A stretch of DNA of 64,000 bases from Phytophthora sp. 'mugwort' (Eukaryota; Oomycota; Peronosporomycetes; Peronosporales; Peronosporaceae). Below the pieces are notes generated by a model. It saw only the letters and a list, made by a program, of their open reading frames with translations. It made no database searches and was not told the DNA's origin. Every line of letters begins with the position of its first letter. Position 1 is the first letter of the stretch. The position numbers and the translations under genes were made by a program. Positions 55,740 through 64,000 of the stretch are shown one piece after another. The stretch is from contig JAUCEF010000007.1 of the NCBI GenBank assembly GCA_033558025.1, positions 9,610,001-9,674,000 of the forward strand. The letters run 5' to 3'.

Positions 55740-57207
55740 GCAGTTCGTCGAAAACCAGCGGCTCTGGGGCTGACAGAGGCGCTAAGATATGCGCCCGCCG
55801 TAAGCCATTCTTGATGGTCGTGTCAGAGAGTTTTTTTCAGCTCGAGCAACCCACTGGCACACCGTAGTTCGTGTTGGAGGTGCAAACTTAGAAGCATGTG
55901 TTAACCCTGTGTGATCACGCAGCTGCCGCCATAGCATGCTTACCCACTCGCTCCGTAGATATGACTTGAATGGCCTGTTCCAGGCAATATCGGCCGGCTG
56001 ACAGGTCGCCGTACATGACGGGGGTACACGCATTAGATGCACGTCGGTAGACGCAGCGTGGCTCTGTACCGCCGGGGTCCAGTGACCCGAAAAATCGTCA
56101 ACCAGCAATATGCAGGTTGCAACGGCTGAAGGTGCTTGCCGAACTGTCCCTCCAGCCACGCTAAGTGAACGTCTTCATTCCACCAGGCAGTCGGATTTGC
56201 ATACAACTCGATATCGTGGGCGTTCATAGTTGCTTTAGCCTTCTTCCATATATGGATGCCGAATCCACGACGTTTCTCCCAGTTGGCGAGGTCTCCGCCC
56301 GGCACAGTTGATCGGTTTGATTTAAGTACCAGTACGTCGGGTATTTGCCGCCATCCGATTCGCCTAACAACATAGCAGTCACTCTCTCTTTGTCTTTACC
56401 GCCGTGCCGCACCCATACCGTTTTTGAGCCTCGACGTTGGTGGTATTTCTCGGTAAGTACTAAAAAAGAGACGGCCGCACAAACACGAGTCTAGTGTTAG
56501 CACTATACCAAAGTGTAAATGCAATAAAAGCGTACCAGTTTGATCAGCGTAGTATACTTTCAGCAAGCGGAGTTCAAGCATTTTCTACTGCACCTCAATA
56601 CCAAAGCTTACAGCCGCTTCGTCTGCTGCATCCGGTGTCACTTGTCCCTTCGCGTCCGCGCGCGGAAGCTGAGCCTATGACGCCGAAAAATTCCCGCCTG
56701 CCAGTGCCACGATCCCTTAAAGCCTTCGATTCCTAGGTCTTCAGCCAGCTCGGAACCTTTCAATCGCAGCATTGAAGAGCTAATTGGCACACCGTCCTTC
56801 CGTAGCAGATTTATCCACTGTACTAAAGCAACCTCGGCATCTTGATGAAGTAATGTAGCGACTCCAGTCGCCCGGACATACTTCATGTCTGCCACGGCTG
56901 CATTTTCGCAGCGCTCTTCGAGGACAGGCAGCTCTTTCCGCCACTGATAAATCAGCTTGCGCCTCTGTTCTTTTGCATGGTCACTAAGGTTAGAATAAAA
57001 CGCTCGCAAAGTGGCTTGCACGTCGCTGTAGTGGATAAAGTGCTTCGCCACTTCAAGCTTGTGTCGATTGGGGAAGCTACACCGGGTGTGCTCCGGCTTC
57101 TTGCGTTCGTTTCCGGTGACTCGTGGTCGTCCTACATGCTGCGGCATCATTGCCGATCGAAGAATGCCATTTTTTCTACACCGCACTGAATCTGTCAGTC
57201 TGCACAA
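55740..57207 (-). pseudogene. Pogo/Tigger-like (DDE_1) transposase relic with a preserved intron
   Basis: On the minus strand 57207-56638 encodes an N-terminal DNA-binding part ending in a CENP-B-like HTH ('WHWQAGIFRRHRLSFR'). The DDE part follows: 'LKVYYADQT' (first Asp) near 56545, a 76-nt intron (56535-56460, GTACGC to TTTTTTAG) that joins in frame to 'RGSKTVWVRHGGKDKERV', then 'ILLVDDFSGHW' (second Asp) near 56105 and 'PPSCTATCQPADIAWNRP' (third Asp) near 55990. A stop near 56595 and frameshifts near 56330 and 56115 inactivate it. Terminal repeats were not identified. Pogo elements move by cut-and-paste into TA sites. Confidence 0.82.
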
Positions 57208-57469
57208 AACCTGCTGTGACGCGATCTCTTAAGGAATATGATTGTTGGTTATTGTCAGGAATGGTTGAACGTCGGTATTCACATAAGGAATACGGTAGAG
57301 TGTAAACGCGTCGATACATGTATTGTGTCTTTCTGCTGTTTGTCTTCCTAATCGGGGCTTCTTAATCGGACTTCGAAGTCCTATCAAGAGATCATATTTC
57401 AAAGCAAGCCCAGAACGCAAATATCAGTAGGGCTCGGATTTGTGTGGGCTACTTCACAAAACACGGCCG

Positions 57470-57745
57470 AACACAAGGAGTCATTCTCCATCGGCAGGTG
57501 CGCACACTTCATCGCAGAGACCCCCGTGTATTAGATGCTAACGATTGTGTTTGATGACGGTGCAGTTGGTGCATTAGAACGAGGGCACGCTACAGCAGGA
57601 CAATACGCCCGTCGAACACAACAGGTCATTCTCCTTCGGCAGGTACGCAGGTGCTTCATCGCACAGACGCGCGGCTAAATGAGCTAACAACTGCGTTTGA
57701 TGACGGTGCAGCTGGTGCATCAGAACGAGGGCACGCTGCAGCAGG
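57470..57745. repeat. Two direct repeats of about 130 bp, period 145
   Basis: Copies begin at about 57470 ('aacacaagga') and 57615 ('aacacaacag') and share 'gtcattctcc-tcggcaggt', 'gtttgatgacggtgcag-tggt' and 'agaacgagggcacgct' in the same order. A fragment of a third unit ('ctaacgattgtgtttggtga') lies near 57867. No coding content is supported. Confidence 0.8.
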
Positions 57746-58051
57746 TCATCACGTCGCCGCGCGAGGCTGGATTGAAGAATTGCTTTTGTGGTGGTGAGCA
57801 AGCTAGAAAGTGGCGACATGCTGCCATTTTCATTGAGGTTATGACACGTGTTCGTGGATTACGAGCTAACGATTGTGTTTGGTGACATTGTAGGAGGTGA
57901 GCAGGATAGGGAAGCAGCCAGAAGACGAGGAGGGTGTCCAAACAGCTTGTATAAAGAGGTACGCCCATCGTAAAAAAGTCAAACTGTACAGGAAGCAGCT
58001 AATAATTATGTTGTTTGGCTTGTACCAGGATTTTAGCCTAGCAAAATGAAA

Positions 58052-58868
58052 ATTACTGTTGCTCTTCCGCCGCAATTGAATTGCCGTCTGAGTGTGAAGT
58101 CGGGAGAATGTATGACACCATGCCAGACAAAGTTCCCGGGCATGACTTCGTTTTCCTGGTTGCCGATGGCTTAGACGTTTTGCTATGACACATCAAGCGT
58201 GTGTTTGACAATACAGCAAGTCTCACATGGCAAGAACCCGTCGCGGTGCACCTGAAGCCTAGCAACCACGCACCGCAGAAGGACCACGTGTTAGTTATGT
58301 CCAACTCGAGCGATATGGAAGACCTTTTCGCAACGGCGTGACACAAGGGCGACTTAGGAAGCATGGCCACGCTGCGTTCGTGCTCTTGCTGTTCGTGTAT
58401 GTGCCACGACCAAGAGCCCAGCGACTGACTTCTCTTCGGCGCGCAACCGACAACCGCATTCAAGAGCAACTGCCACGGGTCGCAGCCTACATTACCGAAC
58501 GTGGGATTGAAGGTGGTGCGGCAACACACCGCTACGCCGCTGCCAGCCAAGCTCGATTACCGGAAGATGCACCCATACAAGTACCGGACAACACTACAAT
58601 CCGCCAGCTACAATTCATTGACCAACAAGTGAGAGCAATGCAGCAAGAACAATCTGACCAGCACGAGAATTGCGACGAGGCTTATCGCATGGTGCGGGTC
58701 CGAGTACACGGTGTGGTGGTGCCTATGTTTCTCAACGTCAGTGACCTTCGTGACGCAATCGGCCTCCCTCCCTACAGCTTGCGACCACCTTATCGTGCCC
58801 CGCAACAGCTTGACACGCCGAACCCGGCGGTAGACATGGAAGACGTGGACGATGCAGAACACGAGTAG
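58052..58868 (+). pseudogene. Orphan ORF of unknown family, two in-frame stops and one frameshift
   Basis: A plus frame reads 'PGHDFVFLVADGLDVLL', TGA (58177-58179), 'TASLTWQEPVAVHLKPS', 'DHVLVMSNSSDMEDLFAT', TGA (58339-58341), then shifts near 58370 to a frame open to 58868 ('FVLLLFVYVPRPRAQRL', 'RVRVHGVVVPMFLNVSDL', an acidic end 'VDMEDVDDAEHE'). Both parts have protein-like composition. I do not recognise the family; the location among transposases suggests a mobile-element or multi-copy gene. It converges with the IS630-like copy at 58890. Confidence 0.45.
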
Positions 58869-58889
58869 GACCCCGGTTGACAATGCTTC

Positions 58890-59730
58890 GACTACAGAGA
58901 CGGAAGGTGTACTTGGTTAGAGTAATACCCACAATGACCGTAGAGGTTTGTGCAACTAGGTCACTCTTTTTCGTGCAGTAGTGCATCGCTACCTTCAAAA
59001 CGTCTAGCGGGGCTTTGTGAAAAGCCATGTTCCCATGCCGCTGAATCAGCGCTTCAATAGAGAACCGGACTTCAATCGGGTTCAGGTCGGGTGAGTATGG
59101 TGACAGGAAGAAGAGTAGGGCCCCCGCCGCGTGCACCAGTGCCTGCAATTTTTGGTACATGTGGATATTGGCATTGTCGAGGATAACGATGGAGCGTGGT
59201 AATGGCCAGGGGTTCAGGTACGGAGCGATATTTGACTTGAAAACGGCGTGAAAGTTGGACCGGGTGAATGTGTCATCGACAGTGCCCCACGAAAAAACCT
59301 GACCTGTCCATGGCGGCGAGGACAGACGCGCGCTTTCCACGCGCAAACGGGACCTGCACTCTTGCCGACGTGTTACGAGCTGACCACCCGTGTGTTCTCA
59401 GCATTGATCTAGCAAAGTAAGATTTATTAGAAGACATTATGAACATAGCCATCATATATGATCACACCTTCCGTCTTTGGACGTCTCGTCAACTAATACA
59501 AGTTGATCTGGACTGCTATAGTAGGGAGTAAGTCGCTGGACAAACTCTTGCCTCTCACGAGGCAAACACTCCACAGCGCGCTTTGTTAGAACCTTGCGTG
59601 TACGGCCTAGGTCAAACTTTAGCGCACGACAAATCGTAGCATCGTCGAAGCGCTGAACTAGCTTAGTACGTATTGTGTTTTGCAACTCTTTTGGCGAATT
59701 TGATGCTGTGAACTGCCTCCGTTCAGCAGA
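58890..59730 (-). pseudogene. IS630/Tc1-like (DD34E) transposase relic, copy A
   Basis: Minus strand: 'ICRALKFDLGRTRKVLTK' and 'DQLVLVDETSKDGR' (first Asp), a 59-nt intron (59467-59409, GTGTGA to TTGCTAG), then 'LRTHGWSARNTSARV' and 'RGKRASVLAAMDRSG'. A frameshift at a T6 run near 59293 follows, then 'SWGTVDDTFTRSNFHAVF', 'SIVILDNANIHMYQK' (second Asp) and 'LSPYSPDLNPIE' (Glu). The N-terminal DNA-binding domain is missing beyond about 59730. It is arranged head-to-head with copy B. Confidence 0.82.
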
Positions 59731-59978
59731 GGGCTAGGTGTCCACCTCCGTTTAGCTGCACGAGCAACAACGTTTTAGCAAATTTGTAGCCAATCAAATC
59801 GTTCGATTTTCACTGGCCTAAACGGATTCTTGCACTCCCGCAGGAACTACCTCCCCCACATCGTGTTTGCCCGTTTGGCGCGCATTGAGACGCTATTCGG
59901 GCAATCGCGAAGAGAGGACTAGTATAAGGCGGTACCGTACTATACGCCAAATAACCTTCTCTATCGATATTCGGTGGC

Positions 59979-61012
59979 GTGCTATTGTCTTTACCTACAG
60001 TTTACAACGTGGACATGAGCACGGTGAGCATAGTCTTAGGGATGTCGTTGCGCAGCTTAGAGCGCTGGTACCAACTCTTTAGGAAAACCGGAAATGTGTC
60101 AAGCCACCAGCAACGCAGGAACAAGACCTCAAGATGGCCTGCAGACGTGTGTACATTTGTTTGTCAAGGAGAATGTTAAAGTTAACCCGTGCTTTTACTT
60201 CGAGGAGCTGCGAATCGAACTGCGAGATAAGTTTCCTAGCCTGCACAACCTGTCGGCCTCAACAATTTGCCGCTCGCTGCGGTTCGATCTGCGGCTCACG
60301 CGCAAGGTTTTGACGAAACGAGCCAGCGAGAGTCTTCCACAAGAGCACCGAGAGTATGCCCGGCGCTATCTACCATACTACAGCGGGCCTGACCAGTTAG
60401 TGTTTGTCGACGAGACTTCAAAGGACGCGAGGTAGTTGCAATTACGCGTTCATGTTTCTTTACAATACTAATGAATGCTTCAACTTAGATGTGTGCTCCG
60501 CAATTAGGGGTGGTCTACTCGTAATACTCCTGCAACCGTAACGTTCCCTTTCAGCAGGGGAAGCCGCGTATCGGTGCTTGCTGCACTCGATGTGACTGTT
60601 TGTTGCGTGGGGTAATTTGGAGGACACGTTCACGCGACAGGGTTTCCACGACACCTTCAATACGAAGATATTGCCTTTCCTGAACCCATGGTCACTACCG
60701 AGATCGATTGTGGTCATGGATAATGCGAAGATTCATATGTATAAGGAGATCCAGGATATGGTCAGCTCAACTGGTGCATTGCTCTTCTTTCTACCCCCTT
60801 ATTCGCCAGACCTCAATCCAACTGAGGGGGCCTTTTCGCTGTTGAAGCGGTGGATCCAGCGCCACGGTGAAGCAGCTTTCCGTCAAGATTCTCTTGCCGC
60901 TCTCAAGGTCGCAATGTATTGGTGCACACGCAAACAAGAATTAGTTGGAGAGAATTTATATCACCACTGTGGGTACGGTACAAACAAGCTTTCGGTTAAG
61001 ATCACAAGTTAA
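59979..61012 (+). pseudogene. IS630/Tc1-like (DD34E) transposase relic, copy B
   Basis: Plus strand: an N-terminal HTH ('VSIVLGMSLRSLERWYQL'), 'ICRSLRFDLRLTRKVLTK' and 'DQLVFVDETSKDAR' (first Asp). A 57-nt intron (60432-60488, GTAGTT to CAACTTAG) sits at exactly the same codon and phase as in copy A. Then 'GWSTRNTPATVTFPFSRG' and 'VSVLAALDVT', a frameshift near 60598, 'LEDTFTRQGFHDTFN', 'SIVVMDNAKIHMYKE' (second Asp) and 'LPPYSPDLNPTEG' (Glu, 34 residues later). A TAG shortly after the intron and the frameshifts near 60180 and 60598 inactivate it. Confidence 0.84.
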
Positions 61013-61175
61013 TAACTGCACTTCATGCTGCGTCGTTTCTATTGTCTTGTTAGCGGTGATCAATAACCAAGCGGTAGACACTTCACTCGCAACCTCAAAA
61101 TATCATCTGAGGTACATACATAATATAGTGAGTGTGCAATCCATACCGCAGTAAGAGTAGAGAGCTACAATACAT

Positions 61176-61950
61176 ACCATTGCGCTGAGGCTGAGATCCC
61201 CGCATCTGCAGCATCACCCAATCCACCAGGGAGACGAATGCGCGTTCGTGATAGCTCCGTGTCCGCTCCTTGCTTCGCCAGGTGTTAACCACCGGCAGGT
61301 CCTCCTCCTCCTCTGAGTCCACGTCGCGCCGAACCAGCTTCTTGGTCTCCCTCGACATCTTATCGCCCACGATCACGCCCCAGTTGGACGCCACCATACG
61401 CTCTGCCGCGCGATATAGCAGCCGCACATGGCGTTGTCGCCCGTGATCATGACCGTGCGGGTGTTGCTGCTCATGAGCTTCGCGACGGCATCTGCCTTGT
61501 CGTCCTCGAGCGCGTTGCTGAGCAGGATCAGCTCCCAGCAATGACAGACTCTCGTCCACCACGTCACAGATGTCAGCGGGGTCTCCACCTGCTCGGACGT
61601 CCGGCCGATCGGCAGCTCGAGGTACGACGGACCTAGCACGTAGCATCCCTCCTTGGTGAGGCGGTAGGACACGCACTTGTAGTCGCCCAGCGTGCTGGAC
61701 AGTCAGCAAAAGATGCTGCACGCACTCGTACGACCTAATGCAGAATACGCATTACTTACCGCTCTTTCGCTTGCGCACCACGATGCTCATGACCTTGCGG
61801 TGGGATTCGAAGTCGTAGTGCTACACTTGGAGGAGGGCAGTTCGACGCCTCAGGCGGCCGGCGTTCCCCTTGCTGTGCAGCGCTTCGGGCAGAGAATCCC
61901 GATGACGGCGCGTCTTCCTGGCTGCAGCCTCTTCAGCCCCGTTGCACGGG
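61176..61950 (-). pseudogene. Fragment of a P5-type cation-transporting ATPase
   Basis: On the minus strand an upstream exon (to about 61762, GTAAGT donor) includes 'YDFESHRKVMSIVVRKRK', the region after the phosphorylation domain. The next exon has 'CVSYRLTKEGCYVLG', 'LLSNALEDDKADAVAKLM' and 'RTVMITGDNAMCGCYIAR', where TGDN is the P-type ATPase hinge motif, then in another frame 'MVASNWGVIVGDKMSRET' and 'KERTRSYHERAFVSLVDW', ending at a GTATGT donor near 61175. Frameshifts separate the blocks, and no membrane segments or DKTGT phosphorylation site are present. It is a decayed internal piece of an ATP13A-like gene. Confidence 0.72.
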
Positions 61951-61989
61951 TTCTTAGCCCAACCCTAAACGATTTAGGAGGATAGCAAG

Positions 61990-64000
61990 GTCAGATTAGA
62001 GTACTTCCGTTGGAGCCCTAAGTTCGATGAAGAGGGTTAAAACCGAGCGCAAAACGACAGAAAGGCACAATAACTCTTTAAAATAAAAGCAAGGGTGGTG
62101 TTTCATATACTCCTGAACAAATACACACACATGCTGGGGCCACTTCGAGGTCTTTTCGTTGCTGTTATTTTTGTCAACATTGCCAGTTTTAATAAACCTA
62201 TGATATCATCTCGTGAGGCTCCTTTCGGAAACTCCTAGGACAGATACCAAACTCACCTGAGCATCGTATGCGTAAATGAGCACGATGCCGCGCCACTTCA
62301 TATCTAAGGAAAAAATCATTTTTTCTAGCGCCAAGGGCTTGAATACTATCCCTTTGACACGAAAAACCCGAATACCATCCGTGACAACGGCAATCGGGCT
62401 TTCTTGCTGAAAACAAACGCTACGCCAATCATTTCACGAATATGAATTATAGTGGTACACTCCGTTAATCTTCGTTGAGTATCCTAAAACCACCTCATAA
62501 AACCACGTGTCCCTATAAAATCCGACGTACAAAAACATACTTTTTCTGGGCTGAAAAGCCAAAAAGAAACAGAAAGGCACAATACATTTACATGCAACGC
62601 ACACGTGCTTCGTTCGCACTCCGAGCCTCGCAATACTCAATGGCATGTGATGCTGTCCCCGCCTTTGAGGTCCTTAACAAGGGATTGTAATCCTTAATAA
62701 TTGCTGCTGTGCAGTTTGAACGACAGTATAGCCACTCCAAGGTGTTCTTAACCAACTCGAGACCTAACGGAGGCTCGCTTCACCAAAAGTGCCCCATTTT
62801 TGGCTCAGTCGGGGACAGCAGTCTTTACTTAAAAGTATACCAGTACAGTTAGTGAGCGGACTACGCTTGGGTAGCGATGGTACCGGTATCTGTAGCGCGG
62901 CTACAGTACGTATGGTGGATATAATAGCTGGTGGGATTTCGCTTTACGTGCGTGTCTCGGGATGCGAGGCACAATGGCAGTATAACTTCACGTGTAAATC
63001 GCTGTTGGTGAAGCCAACGTCTTAACCAAATAAGCTTTTCGTCCATGGGGCACGGCACTTTTTCGCGGCTAAGGTTGGACTAAGAACTTTAACGAGGTTT
63101 TAAAGAGAAGTATCGCCTGCATGTTGAGCTTATCACTACGTAAGATGTCTGCCTGGAAATTTACCTCTATCTTCTACCATGACTGGAGCGTTCTCTTCCG
63201 CGATGGGCACGTGGGCCCATTGACCAGTCCCGGGTAGATTGGTGCGAATTGGACGCATTGCTGGGAGGCCAGTTACCACTTCGCACAGTCACAACTTGCC
63301 GCAAAAAAACAACCTAGCGATATAAATGCTTTGCACAAAATATTGCGTTGTACACTCCCTGTAATATTTCAGTAGAAACACAAATAGCGGGGGAACGTTT
63401 TTTTTTCTTTGGCTAACGTTAGTTAAAGAAATTAACCCCGTCGACCATGAGGGGCAACTAACCGACTTGTTCTCATTATAATCATAATTGAGTTTCAACA
63501 TTTATATATACGGTCACCGGTCTCGCTAAAATGGTGCAGATCACTAATGTAATCTAACTTATATAAAATGAAGATCCATCTTCAGATCTTCATTTTTTCG
63601 GAAACGTCCATTTCCTTCATTCAGGACCATCGAGCGCACAGTGACCGGGCTCTATCCTCCGCAATGTGCCTTGCTTCCCAAGGCATGAATGCAAGGTACC
63701 GGTAAGATCCCACAACTATTGCATCCACGTTACGACGGTGTAACAGGGCTGCTCACGCAACAGAGCAACCCGATATACCGATGGCAAATGGACGGTCAGT
63801 AGCACGCGGCACGAACAGCCGCAACGACGAAGCTTAACGAACGAAATGAGCAGTGGGGCGGCCGGCCAAAGCTGTCCTCACTTTACGACTTGCCGGGTTG
63901 AGCACACCCGACAACCAGAGACTGCCAGACGGTCGAGTTGAGCACACCCGACCCGACGGTAGCTGACGAATAACGAACTGAGCCTGGGGGATTGACGACC
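61990..64000. other. No supportable gene; small repeats
   Basis: About 2 kb with only short, motif-free frames on both strands. It holds the hairpin at 63565-63596 and a 16-bp direct repeat ('gttgagcacacccgac') at 63897-63912 and 63937-63952, period 40. I see no LTR, transposase or RNA gene. Confidence 0.45.
63565..63596. repeat. 12-bp perfect stem with 8-nt loop
   Basis: 'aaaatgaagatc' (63565-63576) and 'gatcttcatttt' (63585-63596) are reverse complements around 'catcttca'. The 3' arm is followed by further T residues. It could be an element terminus or a transcript hairpin; no gene nearby decides. Confidence 0.85.

Noticed and set aside
62789..63025. 78-codon plus-strand frame
   Set aside because: No start context, motif or splice support, and an equal-length frame lies on the opposite strand.
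1..64000. Secreted RXLR or CRN effector genes, expected in some oomycete repeat regions
   Set aside because: I found no frame with a signal peptide followed by RXLR-EER or LFLAK-type motifs.

Overview
The window looks like a chromosomal segment of an oomycete, most likely a Phytophthora-like Peronosporales species. The reasons are compact genes with short GT-AG introns (about 57-130 nt, often with a CTAAC branch motif), a fused purine-biosynthesis enzyme, a protein with tandem Cx4Cx9Cx2HGGG zinc repeats, and long stretches of decayed Gypsy, Copia, Helitron, LINE, mariner, pogo and IS630-like elements. Two gene-rich islands are separated and flanked by transposon-rich DNA.

Layout. 1-8.2 kb: a gene island with the 3' part of a large unrecognised protein, a divergent TATA-binding protein (4 exons), a coiled-coil/IQ protein, the zinc-repeat protein and a small spliced gene. 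8.2-27.8 kb: repeats and relics, namely a Lys/Ala-rich pseudogene with a 21-bp minisatellite, a Copia 3' scrap abutting a broken Gypsy gag-pol, a decayed Helitron, a second Gypsy LTR/gag, a LINE 3' end and a tRNA-derived SINE-like repeat. 27.8-37.9 kb: a multi-exon coiled-coil gene whose last exon is split by a 5.8-kb Copia element with about 96% identical 179-bp LTRs. 38-54.2 kb: a second gene island with a multi-pass membrane protein, a PurH-like/GARS/GART/AIRS fusion, an alpha/beta hydrolase with one internal stop, ribosomal protein uS10, a CCR4/nocturnin-type nuclease, an APP1-type phosphatase, a mariner element, a small spliced gene and a double-HTH protein. 54.2-64 kb: a pogo-like transposase relic, a repeated orphan ORF, two head-to-head IS630-like transposases, a P5-type ATPase fragment and unassigned sequence.

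The host genes are housekeeping or regulatory genes with no evident shared pathway. The clearest themes are transposon history (insertion into a host exon, nested elements, perfect hairpins inside two gag relics, spliceosomal introns at fixed places in three DDE transposase families) and the unusual domain order of the purine fusion. Splice sites and joins were read by eye from GT/AG, branch motifs and frame continuity. No alignment or database search was run.
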